From: Methylobacterium currus | GTDB taxonomy: Bacteria; Pseudomonadota; Alphaproteobacteria; Rhizobiales; Beijerinckiaceae | Length of the DNA stretch: 64,000 nucleotides | Reading direction: 5' to 3' | NCBI RefSeq assembly: GCF_003058325.1 | Contig: NZ_CP028843.1 | Coordinates: 3,965,501-4,029,500, forward strand | Part shown: positions 34,478-44,349 of the stretch, piece by piece | Numbering within the stretch: position 1 is the stretch's first letter | Layout of the letters: each line of letters starts with the position of its first letter | The notes under the pieces: generated by a model | Database searches by the model: none | Told to the model about the DNA's origin: nothing | The model's input: the letters and a program-made list of their open reading frames with translations, nothing else | Program-made: the position numbers and the translations under genes

Positions 34478-35704
34478 TCAGGCGCTGTTCTTCACCGCCC
34501 GATGGGCCAAGCGCAGCTCCGCCACCGTTCGTGATTTCCCGACCGCGCCACGCGAGTAGCGCGCCGTGGTCTTCGCATCCGTGTGGGCAGCAGTGGCTCG
34601 GATTGCATCGAGATCGGCTCCTGCATCTTCCGCTTCGGTGATGGCACCGGCCCGAGCATCCATGTTCCAGATGTGGTCCGGGATGCCGGCAGCCCTGGCG
34701 ACCTTGCGCCACTCGCGCTGGAAGGCGTCACCGGCGTAGGGCCGGCCTTGCTGCTCATCGACGATCAGAGGACCGACACGCCGCTCAGGCAGGACGTGCG
34801 CGGCCACCTGCTGGACATGAGGGCAGAGCGAGAAGTCGTGCGCGATCATCGCGCCGGTCTTCGTCGTCGCCTTGCGGGTCACGCCGTCGAGCACCACGCC
34901 CGCCCAGGTCAGGCCGTTCACCCAACGCCGGCCGTTCAGCACGATGCCTGTGAGTGCCTCGCCCTCTGGGATCGGCTCCCACTCTCCCACCACATCCTTC
35001 TGCCGCATGACGGCGTCGAACTGGATCGCGGTCGCAAGTGCCAAGGAGATGCGCCCCATCTCGATCGCCTTCGGGATGAAGGCCTCTATGTGCTCCAGGT
35101 CGAGGGTGACGCGGCGCCTAGCGGGTTGTGGGAAGCGGATCTCGGCGAGGATGTCGCGCACCCGGGCGCAGCCGTCGAGTTCAGCCGCAACTCCGTAGGC
35201 GAACAACTCGCGCAGCTTCTTCATGATGCCCCAGGCGCGCCTGACGCGCTCGGGCTGGCCGGTGGCCTTGGGCTTCTTCGCCGCATCGTACCAGCGCCAG
35301 AAGTCGGCGAGCTTCAGGGATGGCACCAGGCGGTCGCCGAAAGCCTTCTCGATCAGCGTGAGGACGTGGGCATCCTTCTCCCGCGTGGTGTGCTTGAGGC
35401 GGCGATTGAAGGGGCTCTCCGGGTCGGTCTGGTAGCGGCGTGACAGGCTGCGGATCGTGCCGTCGAACCGGTTCGGATCGCGCAGGTGACCGCTTGACCA
35501 TTCCAGCATCTCGGCCTGCAGCCGGAGGCACGCGGCGGAGAGCAGCGGCGCGTCATCGGGCTCGTCGAGGCGATAGGGGAGGCGGACGGTCTTGGGCTCG
35601 TACCCGCGCTTCACGAGGTCGGCGCGAGCCGCCCACATAGGCACGTCCGGTCCACCCTTCCGCGCTTTGCGCTTCAGGCCCGGGGTTGGGAATTCAGAGG
35701 ACAT
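34478..35704 (-). CDS. Tyrosine integrase/recombinase (intact)
   Basis: 408 residues. The N-terminal region (MSSEFPTPGLKRKARKGGPD, YEPKTVRLPYRLDEP) is followed by a core-binding domain (about 90-190) and a C-terminal catalytic domain with Arg in QFDAVMRQKDVV, a Lys-bearing strand, and ATAAHTDAKTTARYSRG with the His and nucleophilic Tyr. The frame is open throughout, so this integrase is probably active. It ends 87 bases from the tRNA-Gly 3'-half, consistent with that being its attachment site. The start overlaps the small excisionase-like gene. Confidence 0.88.
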   Translation of the reverse strand: MSSEFPTPGLKRKARKGGPDVPMWAARADLVKRGYEPKTVRLPYRLDEPDDAPLLSAACLRLQAEMLEWSSGHLRDPNRFDGTIRSLSRRYQTDPESPFNRRLKHTTREKDAHVLTLIEKAFGDRLVPSLKLADFWRWYDAAKKPKATGQPERVRRAWGIMKKLRELFAYGVAAELDGCARVRDILAEIRFPQPARRRVTLDLEHIEAFIPKAIEMGRISLALATAIQFDAVMRQKDVVGEWEPIPEGEALTGIVLNGRRWVNGLTWAGVVLDGVTRKATTKTGAMIAHDFSLCPHVQQVAAHVLPERRVGPLIVDEQQGRPYAGDAFQREWRKVARAAGIPDHIWNMDARAGAITEAEDAGADLDAIRATAAHTDAKTTARYSRGAVGKSRTVAELRLAHRAVKNSA

Positions 35705-35945
35705 CGAGGTTCTCCACGCCGTCGGGTGCCATCACCTCGACGGTCGAGAGACCGTAGCGCCTCAGAAAGTAGGCTTGAACTGCCGGCCATGGCCGACCGC
35801 CCATCAAAGGGTCGACCTTCGGGAGGCCATCGCGCTCTAGGATCTTCGCCTTGGCAGCCCACTCGATCGGGGTCTGGCTGAGGCGCCGCGCCACCTCGGC
35901 TTCGCATGGGAACATGCCCTGGCTGCGTGCTGATGTCCGCGGCAT
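35694..35945 (-). CDS. Excisionase-like small protein
   Basis: 83 residues from ATG 35945 (MPRTSARSQGMFPCEAEVAR). A helix with EVARRLSQTPIEWAAKAKIL and then DPLMGGRPWPAVQAYFLRRYG suits a small winged-helix or helix-turn-helix DNA-binding protein. It overlaps the integrase start by 11 bases, the usual place of an excisionase (xis) gene. The family match is from context and general shape, not a clear motif. Confidence 0.55.
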   Translation of the reverse strand: MPRTSARSQGMFPCEAEVARRLSQTPIEWAAKAKILERDGLPKVDPLMGGRPWPAVQAYFLRRYGLSTVEVMAPDGVENLDVL

Positions 35946-36025
35946 GGCTATAGCCGCTTCCCATGGATGGCTTCGGAGAGCGCAGCGCCCGCCCGACAAC
36001 ATCCCGACCTCACAGGAGAACGGTC

Positions 36026-37054
36026 ATGACCACGGTCTCTATCGTCGCCGGCCCACGCCTCCACCTCGCGCAGCGCATTAGGGAAGTCGCCGCGAACACG
36101 CCGGCCGCCTACTTCGGCATCGTCCTGGGGCTATCCGGCCTGGGCGGGGCCTGGCGCGCGGCCGCGCTCGCCTGGCACCTGCCCACGGTCGTCGGGGAGG
36201 CGGTCTACGTACTCGCCGGCGCAGTCTGGGCCGTGCTCGTCGTCCTCTATGCCCTCAAGGCCGTCCTCACCCCGGACAAGCTGGCGGTCGAGGCGGCCCA
36301 TGCGGTCCAGTGCTGCTTCATCGGCCTCGCCGGAGTGGCGACCATGCTCGTCGCGAGCGGGCTCATCCCTTACTCGGCCGGATCCGCAACCGTCCTGTTC
36401 GGCCTCGGCTTCCTATTTACGCTCGGCTTCGCGGTCTGGCGGACGGGCGGCCTCTGGCAAGGCGGCCGGGACCACGGCACCACCACCGCGGTGCTGTACC
36501 TGCCGACCGTGGCCGGAAGCTTCGTCTCGGCGACCGGGGCGTCGGCCCTGGGCTACCAGGATTGGGGTCAGCTCGCCTTCGGCGCCGGCCTGTTCTCCTG
36601 GCTCGCGATGGAATCGGTTCTGCTCCACCGCCTGCTGACCGGGCCTGAGAAGCCCGTCGCGTTGCGCCCGACCCTGGGCATCCAGCTGGCGCCCGCGCCG
36701 GTGGGGGCCGTGGCCTACCTCTCGGTCGCGGGCGGAGCGCCGGACCTCTTCGCGCATGCCCTGATCGGCTACGGTCTGCTCCAGGTTCTGGTTCTGGCCC
36801 GGCTCTCGCCGTGGATCGCGAAGGCCGGCGCTGTCCCTGGGCTCTGGGCCTTCAGCTTCGGCGCGACTGCCATGGCAACGGCCCCGGTTCGCCTGGTTGC
36901 CCATGGCGATGCCGGAGCGGTCGCCGTCCTCGCCCCGGTGCTTTTCCTGGCAGCGAACGGCCTCGTCGTCGGCCTTACCATCATGACCGTGGCTTTACTG
37001 CTCCAGGGCAAGATGTTTGCTGCACCGACGGCATCGAGCCAATCACGGACGTGA
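36026..37054 (+). CDS. TehA / SLAC1-family transporter
   Basis: 342 residues from ATG 36026, with a GGAGAACGG site upstream. About ten hydrophobic helices are visible, starting YFGIVLGLSGLGGAWRAAAL, the typical TehA opening (F-G-x-x-L-G-L-x-G-L), and later TAVLYLPTVAGSFVSATGAS and GAGLFSWLAMESVLLHRLL. The family are anion channels or dicarboxylate/tellurite-related transporters. The exact substrate is not predictable. The gene lies outside the integrase cluster on the right side. Confidence 0.85.
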   Translation: MTTVSIVAGPRLHLAQRIREVAANTPAAYFGIVLGLSGLGGAWRAAALAWHLPTVVGEAVYVLAGAVWAVLVVLYALKAVLTPDKLAVEAAHAVQCCFIGLAGVATMLVASGLIPYSAGSATVLFGLGFLFTLGFAVWRTGGLWQGGRDHGTTTAVLYLPTVAGSFVSATGASALGYQDWGQLAFGAGLFSWLAMESVLLHRLLTGPEKPVALRPTLGIQLAPAPVGAVAYLSVAGGAPDLFAHALIGYGLLQVLVLARLSPWIAKAGAVPGLWAFSFGATAMATAPVRLVAHGDAGAVAVLAPVLFLAANGLVVGLTIMTVALLLQGKMFAAPTASSQSRT

Positions 37055-37593
37055 CCGTACCCCCGGTCATCTCGCCAAGTAATCCGACGACTGCTTTCAA
37101 GCGGTTGTTGAGTGCCTTGCTGTTGGACCAACCACCGATCACGGTGGAGCGTTCTTGTTCGTGTTGCTTCGGCAGCGGTTCGTTGCCGAGGACGGTTATG
37201 GTGGTCGGAGCAACCATTCCATCTCAACAACAGCTGTTGGCCTCCAAGCGGCCATTCCGATGTCTTCGGTCGGAGGTCCGCTGATGGCGCACAGCCGAAA
37301 AATCGGTGTGCGAACTCCTGACCCCAAGCGGACATTCGGAGCACTGCCGCTGAAGGTCCGGATGGGAGCGGCGACCAGACTTTGGCGCTTGGTCCGGCAG
37401 CAGAAGTTCCGTGTCCGACCCATGACGGTCGACAATCGACCTGCTCAGCCTGCTTGGAAGAGGGCGTAGATGCGCTCGGCTGGAACATGATCCGCTTTGG
37501 ACGAGAAAGCAGCATCGCATGTCACATCCGAGTCGCTCGGCTCGTCATGGCTTTGAACGTCGATCTCTGGCGCTCCGAGCACAAGGAAATGAC
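37055..37593. other. Intergenic stretch, probably degenerate DNA
   Basis: About 540 bases with no convincing coding frame. Short open frames exist on both strands but none has a start signal, a family pattern or steady composition. It may be decayed remains of an earlier insertion. Confidence 0.4.
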
Positions 37594-38049
37594 ATGAGCG
37601 AGAACAAGCGACTGGTCTGGAACGAGGTGGCCCCGCAGGGGGCCAAAGCGCTTTATGGCATCCACCACTACATCACCACTGGCACCGATCTACCCAATGA
37701 GCTGATCCATCTCGTCTTTCTGCGAGTGTCGCAGATTAATGGCTGCGCGCACTGCATCGACTTGCACACCCGGGATCTCCTAAAGACGATGCCTTTCGAG
37801 AAGGTCGCCCTGGTTCCGGTCTGGGCCGAGGTGCCCCACCTGTTTCCTGAAAATTACCGCGCCGCTCTCGCCTGGGCGGAGGAAGTCACGCTGGTGAGTG
37901 AGACGCACGCCTCCGATGAGGCATATGCCGCCGTGAGCGCGGTCTTTGCGGCCAAGGATCTCGTTGATCTGACGATCACCATCGCCGCGATGAACGCGTT
38001 CAACCGCCTCGGCGCACCCTTCCGCCTCCCGGTCCAGGCGAAGGCCTAG
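37594..38049 (+). CDS. Carboxymuconolactone decarboxylase/AhpD-like protein
   Basis: 151 residues from ATG 37594, behind AAGGAAATGAC. The signature IHLVFLRVSQINGCAHCIDLHTRD carries the CxxC pair (GCAHCIDLH) of the AhpD-like alkylhydroperoxidase group in the carboxymuconolactone decarboxylase superfamily. Members reduce peroxides or work with radicals under oxidative stress. A longer frame to 37519 lacks a ribosome binding site. It is followed by an IS3 element 32 bases after its stop. Confidence 0.87.
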   Translation: MSENKRLVWNEVAPQGAKALYGIHHYITTGTDLPNELIHLVFLRVSQINGCAHCIDLHTRDLLKTMPFEKVALVPVWAEVPHLFPENYRAALAWAEEVTLVSETHASDEAYAAVSAVFAAKDLVDLTITIAAMNAFNRLGAPFRLPVQAKA

Positions 38050-38115
38050 TCGGTTCTGCGCTCCGTCAGGGGCGGCGCCAGTGATCAGCCCCCACGAGGT
38101 GGCCCGAGTGGAATG

Positions 38116-39033
38116 TTAGTGGACCGTGGGCCTTTCCACCACGGGTAGCTTGGCCGGCGGAGCCGGTCGGGCGAGCGCAGCCGGCCAAGCGGGCAAGGCC
38201 GGCACGAACACCTCCGGGGCCGGCGGGCGATAGCCGAGCGAGGCGTGCGGCCGAACTCCGTTGTAGTGTCTCCTCCAGCTCTCGATCAGGATCTGCGCCT
38301 CCCGCAGCGAGTAGAAGATCTCCCCGTTCAGCAACTCGTCCCGTAGCCTCGCGTTGAAGCTCTCGATGTAGCCGTTCTCCCACGGTGAGCCAGGCGTGAT
38401 ATAGGCCGTCTTTGCGCCCACGGCGGCGATCCACTTCTGCACAGATTGTGCGATGAACTCCGGCCCATTGTCAGAGCGAACGTGCGCAGGTACGCCACGC
38501 AGGATGAACAAGTCCGAGAGCACATCGATCACGTCCGGGGCCTTGAGCTTGCGCGCCACCCGGATGGCCAGGCACTCGCGGGTGAACTCGTCGATGACGT
38601 TCAGCAGGCGGACCTTGCGCCCGTCATGCGTGCGCGCCTCGACGAAGTCGTAGGACCAGACATGATCGCGGTGCTCGGGCCGCAGCCGGACACAGGAGCC
38701 ATCCCCGTCCCACAACCGACCCTTCTTGGGCTGGCGAGCCGGCACCTTGAGCCCCTCCTGCCGCCACAGCCGCTCGACCCGCTTGTCGTTGACCAGCCAG
38801 CCCGCCGCCCGCAGCAGGGCGGCGATCTTGCGGTAGCCGTAGCGGCCGTACCGGCGCGCCAGCTCAATCAAGTCGGCGAGCAGCGCCGCCTCGTCGTCTC
38901 TCCCCCGCGGCACCTTGCGCTGCGTCGAGCGATGCTGCCCGAGCGCGCGACAGGCGCGCCGCTCGGAGACCGTCAGCACGGTCCGGACATGCTCGATGCA
39001 GGCGCGCCGGCGCGCGGGGCTCAGAAGTTTCCC
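38116..39033 (-). CDS. IS3 (IS407 group) transposase orfB
   Basis: The catalytic DDE subunit, expressed by a -1 frameshift from orfA (no own ATG near its start). The integrase-core residues are all present: Asp in VWSYDFVEAR, Asp in HVRSDNGPEFIAQ, and Glu in GSPWENGYIESFNARLRDEL. The N-terminal part (ARRYGRYGYRKIAALLRAAG) is also characteristic. The C-terminus is a short proline-rich tail. The gene appears intact, so the element could still move if orfA is expressed. Confidence 0.88.
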   Translation of the reverse strand, partial: GKLLSPARRRACIEHVRTVLTVSERRACRALGQHRSTQRKVPRGRDDEAALLADLIELARRYGRYGYRKIAALLRAAGWLVNDKRVERLWRQEGLKVPARQPKKGRLWDGDGSCVRLRPEHRDHVWSYDFVEARTHDGRKVRLLNVIDEFTRECLAIRVARKLKAPDVIDVLSDLFILRGVPAHVRSDNGPEFIAQSVQKWIAAVGAKTAYITPGSPWENGYIESFNARLRDELLNGEIFYSLREAQILIESWRRHYNGVRPHASLGYRPPAPEVFVPALPAWPAALARPAPPAKLPVVERPTVH

Positions 39034-39299
39034 CGGGCGGCCTCCTGCAGGATCAGCTTGTCGAGCGTGAGATCTGCGATCGCCTTGCGCAGCCGCTGGT
39101 TCTCGGTCTCCAGCTCCTTCATCCGGCGCACCTGGTCGGACTTCAGCCCGCCGAACTCCTTGCGCCAACGATAGTAGGTGACCTCCGTCACGCCGATCGC
39201 CCGGATCGCATCAGCCACGCTCTGCCCCTGCGAGACCAGCACGTCCACCTGCCGCAGCTTGGTCACGACCTCTTCCGGCTTGTGCTTCTTCGTTCCCAT
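39021..39299 (-). CDS. IS3 (IS407 group) orfA helix-turn-helix protein
   Basis: 92 residues from ATG 39299 (MGTKKHKPEEVVTKLRQVDV), typical of IS407-group orfA. It has a helix-turn-helix (AIRAIGVTEVTYYRWRKEFG) followed by a leucine-zipper helix (RRMKELETENQRLRKAIADL). It recognises the IS ends and fuses to orfB by frameshift. It overlaps orfB by about 12 bases. Confidence 0.88.
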   Translation of the reverse strand: MGTKKHKPEEVVTKLRQVDVLVSQGQSVADAIRAIGVTEVTYYRWRKEFGGLKSDQVRRMKELETENQRLRKAIADLTLDKLILQEAARGNF

Positions 39300-39364
39300 C
39301 GCGTCCGTCCTCCGTCGGCTCAGAGCCATACTTCAGGGCGGACCACTCCGCTGGGGGCTGACCA

Positions 39365-40465
39365 ATCGACGTTCCGCCTGCGGACACGGGCTCGTTCGCG
39401 TCCAACATCGATACCGTGTGGCAAACGCCGATGGAAGATGCCGGGCCCTACGGTGCCGACAAGGGAGCCGGCGGCAAATACTTGATCCTGCCCCCCGGTC
39501 ACATCGGCAAGGCCCCTGACGGATACATCGTTGTCCCGTCCGAGACGTTCGCAGGCTATGCACTGTTCCGCTCGAACCTCGCGAGCCACGGCGAGGAGGA
39601 CATTGCCAAGTCAGCCGCATATGGGAAGCGTCTCAAGGTCTACCCGCTCGCGCAGGCCGCGAGCCCGCCGGAAACGAGGTTCACGGACGCGAAGGACATT
39701 CTCTACGACTCGACCATTCCCTACGACGTTCGGTTCTTCCGGTCGCTGGACCGCATCGTGCAAACCGAGCCGTGGCTGACGCGCGACATGGCGATGATCG
39801 ACCAGCTCCGGTCGCTCGGGATCGAGAAGGGCAAGGCCTTCGCACCGGACGCCGCGACGACCGAGATACTGAACGCCGCCGCGACCGAGGCGCGGGACGT
39901 CGTCGACCGCATGTACGATCGGGGCTTTCCCCGGTTCTTCCCCACCTCGCGCTGGGCGGTGCCGGCCTTCCCGGTACTGGTGAAAGCGCAATCCTCCGGG
40001 TTCGTCGCAAGCGACCAGTACCCCCTCGATGCCCGCGCCCTCACGTACAGCCTCGGCTACATCGGCATCAAGCGCCTCGGCACCGCCCAGGCCTACCTCA
40101 TCGCAGAGAAGGACAGAGACGGCAGGCGCTTCAACGGCGGCAAGACCTACCGCTTGCAAGTGCCACCGAACGTGCCGGTCGACCAATACTGGTCAGTGAC
40201 TGTATACGACCGACAGACGCATGCGCTGGTCAAGAACATGCCCCGGGCGAGCCGCGCCTCCAACGTCTCAGAGTTGCGGAAGAACGCCGACGGTTCCATC
40301 GACGTCTACTTCAGCCCGAACGCCCCCGCCGGAAAGGACACGAACTGGGTACCGACCGACCCGCAGCGTGACTTCGAGCTTCTCTTCCGCGTCTACGCGC
40401 CAAGAAAGGAGTTCTTCGACAGGACCTGGGTGCTGCCGGACGTCGAGACGGTCGCGCTGGAATAG
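39365..40465 (+). pseudogene. DUF1254/DUF1214 protein, 5' end removed by the IS3
   Basis: From the first base after the IS right end the frame is coding (IDVPPADTGSFASNIDTVWQ) and continues to the stop at 40465, so the IS edge cuts the gene. DUF1254 features (NLASHGEEDIAK-type strands) and the DUF1214 C-terminal part (GKTYRLQVPPNVPVDQYWSV, TVYDRQTHALVKNMPRASRA) are present. The signal peptide and the first part of DUF1254 are lost. An internal ATG at 39434 could still start a shortened protein, but a functional one is unlikely. Confidence 0.85.
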
Positions 40466-40556
40466 GCATGGCACGCCATCGCGATCACCCGGTGGGCCGT
40501 CGTGCCGGAGGGACCATCCTGAAGGACGTCGAACCATTCGAGCGAGGTTGAAGGCA

Positions 40557-40835
40557 ATGAGCATCATGGTTGCCGCGACGCGTCCGCTTGCGACATCTCA
40601 TCCTGCCCGTAAGCCTTTCGCGCGTGGGCGAGAAGCCGGCAGGAAACGGCAGCGGTTGCTCTCCGGTGCGCCGACCATCGCCGTCACGCTGTGGACCGGG
40701 ACCGCCCTGGCGCGATCGCCGCCCACAGGCGACGGCAAACCCAGCATTGCCTTCATCCTGATGGACAACCTCGGCTACGGCGAGGTCGGCGCCTATGGCG
40801 GCGGGATCACCCGCGGGGCACCGACGCCTCGTATC
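40557..40835 (+). pseudogene. Arylsulfatase N-terminal fragment
   Basis: From ATG 40557 (MSIMVAATRPLATSHPARKP) a signal-type region leads to KPSIAFILMDNLGYGEVGAY and GGGITRGAPTPRI, the unmistakable start of an arylsulfatase (metal-binding Asp in LMDNLGYG). After that the sequence diverges and stops at 40898, before the catalytic C-x-P-x-R region. Most of the gene is therefore deleted. It follows the DUF1254 gene by about 90 bases, a pairing also known elsewhere in proteobacteria. Confidence 0.75.
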
Positions 40836-41172
40836 ACAATCTCCAAATATCGTAGCCGCCGCCCGCAAGTCCGCTTCTTCCTACCGAGCGGACGTTAGGA
40901 CCGGTAGTCCCGAAGGCCTGCAAGGGGTCAGGTGTTCGCATCCAGCTTGTTCGGCTTGACGCCACTTCCGGACCTTCGGCGATAGCCGCTGGAATGACCG
41001 CTTTCCTGCCGCAAGCTACCACTGCAGAAAGGGTTCAAGCTGGGCGGCCGCAAGATCCTGATTGCCGGCTTGCCGGGGGAATGAAGCATGTCGCCGACCG
41101 CCATCGCGGACCGCTAGGATGAAGCGGTCGTGTAACCTCCGTCGGGCGAAGCCATGAGCGCGTGGTGCAGGG

Positions 41173-44100
41173 CTAGCCCGCTGGGATGCCGTGGGCAGTC
41201 GGAGCGTCGGTTTGGCCGTCGTTCGTTCTCGTTTCCTGGCGCGGCGGGAAGGCGCGCGCGATCAGGACGTAGAGGAGCGGGGTCACAAAGACGGCGAGTA
41301 TCGTCGCAGTGATCATGCCGCCGAGCACGCCGGTGCCGATGGCCCGCTGGCTGTTCATGCTGGCCCCCGTCGCGACGGCGAGCGGGACCACGCCGAGGAT
41401 GAACGCGAACGAGGTCATGACGATGGGCCGGAAGCGTAGTTCGCACGCCTCCAACGCCGCCTCGTGCAGGGACCGGCCCTGCGCCACGAGGTCCTTGGCC
41501 ACTTCGATGATGAGGATCGCGTTCTTCGCCGTCAGGCCGATCACCGTGATCAGGCCGACCTTGAAGTAGACGTCGTTGGGCATGTCCCGCAGCAGCATGG
41601 CGAACACCGCGCCGACCACGCCGGTCGGGACCACGAGAAGCACGGCAAGCGGGATCGACCAGCTCTCGTAGAGCGCGGCGAGGCAGAGGAAGACGCAGAA
41701 CAGCGCCAGCGCCAGCAGGTAGATAGCCTGGCTGCCCGAGAGCTTCTCCTGCAGCGATTGCCCGGTCCAGGCGAAGTCGAAGCCGGGCGGCAGTTGCCCG
41801 GCGAGGCGTTCCATCTCGGCCATGGCGTCGCCGCTGGCGTAGCCCGGCGCGGCGCTGCCGGAGATCTTGATGCTCGGATAGCCGTTGAAGCCCACGACCT
41901 GCGAAGGTCCCATCGCCCACGAGACGCGGGCGAAGGACTGGAACGGTACCATCTGGCCCTTGGCGTTGCGGACATGCAGGTCGAGCAGGTCCTCGGCTTT
42001 CATGCGCTTGGACGCCTCGGCCTGGACGATGACCCGCTGCATGCGCGCCTGGTTCGGGAAGTCGTTGACGTAGGACGAACCGAGGCTGGTCGAGAGGGCG
42101 TCGTTGATGTCCGCGAAGGTGACGCCCAGCGCGTTCGCCTTCTGCCGGTCGAGGACGAGCTCGATCTGCGGCGCGGTCGGCAGGCCCTCGACGTAGACGC
42201 CGGCGAGGACCGGACTCCGGCTCGCCGCCTTGAGGAGTTGGTCGCGCGCGGCCGCCAGCGCCGCATGGCCCTGCTGGCCCTTGTCCTGGAGGCGGAAGGC
42301 GAAGCCGCTGGAGTTGCCGAGCGAGTCGATGGCCGGCGGCGAGAGCGACATGGCGACGGCGTCCGCCATGCCCCCGAACGCGGCGTTGGCCCGGGCGGCG
42401 ATGGCATCGGCGCCGTCGTTCGGGCCGCGCTCGCCCCAGGGCTTCAGCCCGACGAAGTTGAGCGCCGCGTTCTGGCCCTGGCCGGAAAAACCGAACCCGA
42501 GCAGCAGGGTCTGGCTATCGACACCGGGCTCGGACGCGAAATGCTCCTCGATGCGCTTGGCCACGTCGAGCGTGCGCTCGGTAGCCGATTCCGGAGGTGT
42601 TTGGGCATCGACCATGAGGTAGCCCTGATCCTCGACGGGCAGGAAGCTTCCCGGCATCCGCAAGTAGCCCCAGCCGAGCGCGGCGACGAGCAGGGCGTAG
42701 ACCAGGAGCGCCCGTGTGGGCCGGCGCAGCAGACCCGCCACGCCGGAGCGATAGGCCAGCGTGCTGGACCGGAAGCGGCGGTTGAACCAGCCGAGGAAAC
42801 CGCCCCTGGCGTGGCCGTGCCCGGCCTCGACGGGCTTCAGCAGGGTGGCGCAGAGGGCGGGCGTGAGCGAGAGCGCCAGGAAGGCCGAGAAGGCGATGGA
42901 GGTCGCCATGCTGACCGCGAACTGGCGGTAGATCACCCCGACCGAGCCAGGGAAGAAGGCGAGAGGCACGAACACCGCGATCAGCACCGAGGTGATGCCG
43001 ACGATGGCGCCGATGATCTGGCCCATCGCCTTGGCGGTGGCATTCCGCGGCGGGAGCCCTTCATCGCTCATGATGCGCTCGACGTTCTCGACCACTACGA
43101 TGGCGTCGTCGACGAGGATGCCGATGGCCAGCACCATGCCGAACATGGTCAGCACGTTGATCGAGAAGCCGGCGAGCAGCAGCGCGCCGCAGGTGCCGAG
43201 CAGGGCCACCGGCACGACGATGGTCGGGATCAGGGTGTAGCGGACGTTCTGGAGGAACAGGAACATCACCGCGAAGACGAGCGCCATCGCCTCGGCGAGC
43301 GTCGTCAGCACCTTCCTGATCGACACCTCGACGAAGGGCGTGGTGTCGTAGGGCACGCTCACGCTGACGTTGGCCGGCAGCGTGCGCTGGAGCTGGGCGA
43401 GCTTCGCCTTCACGCCGCCGGCGGCGGCGAGGGCGTTGGCGCCCGGGGCGAGCTGGATGCCGATGCCGGCGGCGGGGCGCCCGTCGAGGCGGGTCTGCAT
43501 CCCGTAGGACTGGCTGCCGAGCTCGACCTCGGCGACGTCGCGCAGGCGCACCAGCGAACCGTCTGGGTTGGCGCGCAGCATGATCTCCCCGAACTCGGCG
43601 ACGGTCGTCAGTTGGCCCTTCACCAGCACGTTGGCGGCGATGCGCTGGCCCTCCCGCGCCGGCTGGGCGCCGACGACGCCCGAGGCCACCTGCGCGTTCT
43701 GCGCCCCGACCGCGGCGGTGACGTCGCCCGGCGTCATGCCGAGGCCGACGAGCTTGACCGGGTCGATCCAGATGCGCAGCGCCTTCTCGGACGAGAACAG
43801 GGTGGCGCGGCCCACGCCCGGCACGCGCCTGAGTTCGCCCAGCAGACGGCGCGCGGCGAGGTCGCCGAGATCGGTCTCGCTCAGCGAGCCGTCCTTGGAC
43901 GAGACGGTCACGAACTGGAGGAAGCTGGTGCTCGCCTCCTCGACGGTGACGCCCTGCTGGGTGACGGCCCGAGGCAGGCGCGCCTCGATGCGCTTGATCC
44001 GGTTCTGGACCGCGACCGTCGCCTTCGACGGGTCCGAACCCGGTGCGAACGAGGCCGTGATCTGGGCCATGCCGGAGGTGTCGCTGCTGGATTCGAAGTA

Positions 44101-44328
44101 CATCAGCCCCGGGATGCCGTTCAGCTCCTCCTCGATGATGCGGGTGACGCCGTCGTACAGCCGTTCCGGCGGGGCGCCCGGGTACGTCGCGCTCACCTGG
44201 ATCGTGACCGGCGCCACGTCCGGGTACTGCGAGACCGGCAGGTAGGCGATGGAGATCGCGCCCGCCAGCATGATGAAGATGGAGATCGCCCAGGCGAAGA
44301 TCGGGCGCGCGATGAAGAAGCGGCTCAT
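41173..44328 (-). CDS. RND multidrug efflux permease (HAE1 family)
   Basis: 1051 residues, the full length of an AcrB/MexB-type inner-membrane pump. It starts MSRFFIARPIFAWAISIFIM and has two sets of transmembrane helices around two large periplasmic domains. The proton-relay Asp pair is present in TM4 (GILVDDAIVVVENVERIM), and the Lys in TM10 (IGLTAKNAILIIEVAKDLVA). The C-terminus is cytoplasmic. It starts 21 bases after the adaptor gene stop and forms an operon with it; no outer-membrane channel gene is nearby. Confidence 0.96.
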   Translation of the reverse strand: MSRFFIARPIFAWAISIFIMLAGAISIAYLPVSQYPDVAPVTIQVSATYPGAPPERLYDGVTRIIEEELNGIPGLMYFESSSDTSGMAQITASFAPGSDPSKATVAVQNRIKRIEARLPRAVTQQGVTVEEASTSFLQFVTVSSKDGSLSETDLGDLAARRLLGELRRVPGVGRATLFSSEKALRIWIDPVKLVGLGMTPGDVTAAVGAQNAQVASGVVGAQPAREGQRIAANVLVKGQLTTVAEFGEIMLRANPDGSLVRLRDVAEVELGSQSYGMQTRLDGRPAAGIGIQLAPGANALAAAGGVKAKLAQLQRTLPANVSVSVPYDTTPFVEVSIRKVLTTLAEAMALVFAVMFLFLQNVRYTLIPTIVVPVALLGTCGALLLAGFSINVLTMFGMVLAIGILVDDAIVVVENVERIMSDEGLPPRNATAKAMGQIIGAIVGITSVLIAVFVPLAFFPGSVGVIYRQFAVSMATSIAFSAFLALSLTPALCATLLKPVEAGHGHARGGFLGWFNRRFRSSTLAYRSGVAGLLRRPTRALLVYALLVAALGWGYLRMPGSFLPVEDQGYLMVDAQTPPESATERTLDVAKRIEEHFASEPGVDSQTLLLGFGFSGQGQNAALNFVGLKPWGERGPNDGADAIAARANAAFGGMADAVAMSLSPPAIDSLGNSSGFAFRLQDKGQQGHAALAAARDQLLKAASRSPVLAGVYVEGLPTAPQIELVLDRQKANALGVTFADINDALSTSLGSSYVNDFPNQARMQRVIVQAEASKRMKAEDLLDLHVRNAKGQMVPFQSFARVSWAMGPSQVVGFNGYPSIKISGSAAPGYASGDAMAEMERLAGQLPPGFDFAWTGQSLQEKLSGSQAIYLLALALFCVFLCLAALYESWSIPLAVLLVVPTGVVGAVFAMLLRDMPNDVYFKVGLITVIGLTAKNAILIIEVAKDLVAQGRSLHEAALEACELRFRPIVMTSFAFILGVVPLAVATGASMNSQRAIGTGVLGGMITATILAVFVTPLLYVLIARAFPPRQETRTNDGQTDAPTAHGIPAG

Positions 44329-44349
44329 GTCGGTCAGGTCCCGGCGCGG

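Larger units (their letters stand above)
38082..39364 (-). mobile_element. IS3-family (IS407-group) insertion sequence
   Basis: About 1283 bp. The ends are imperfect inverted repeats: TGATCAGCCCCCACGAGG on the left, and the reverse complement of the right end begins TGGTCAGCCCCCAGCGGAG. Inside are orfA and orfB in the usual -1 frameshift arrangement. The flanks do not show a target-site duplication (CCAG on the left, ATCG on the right), and the right flank starts in the middle of a gene. Confidence 0.85.
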
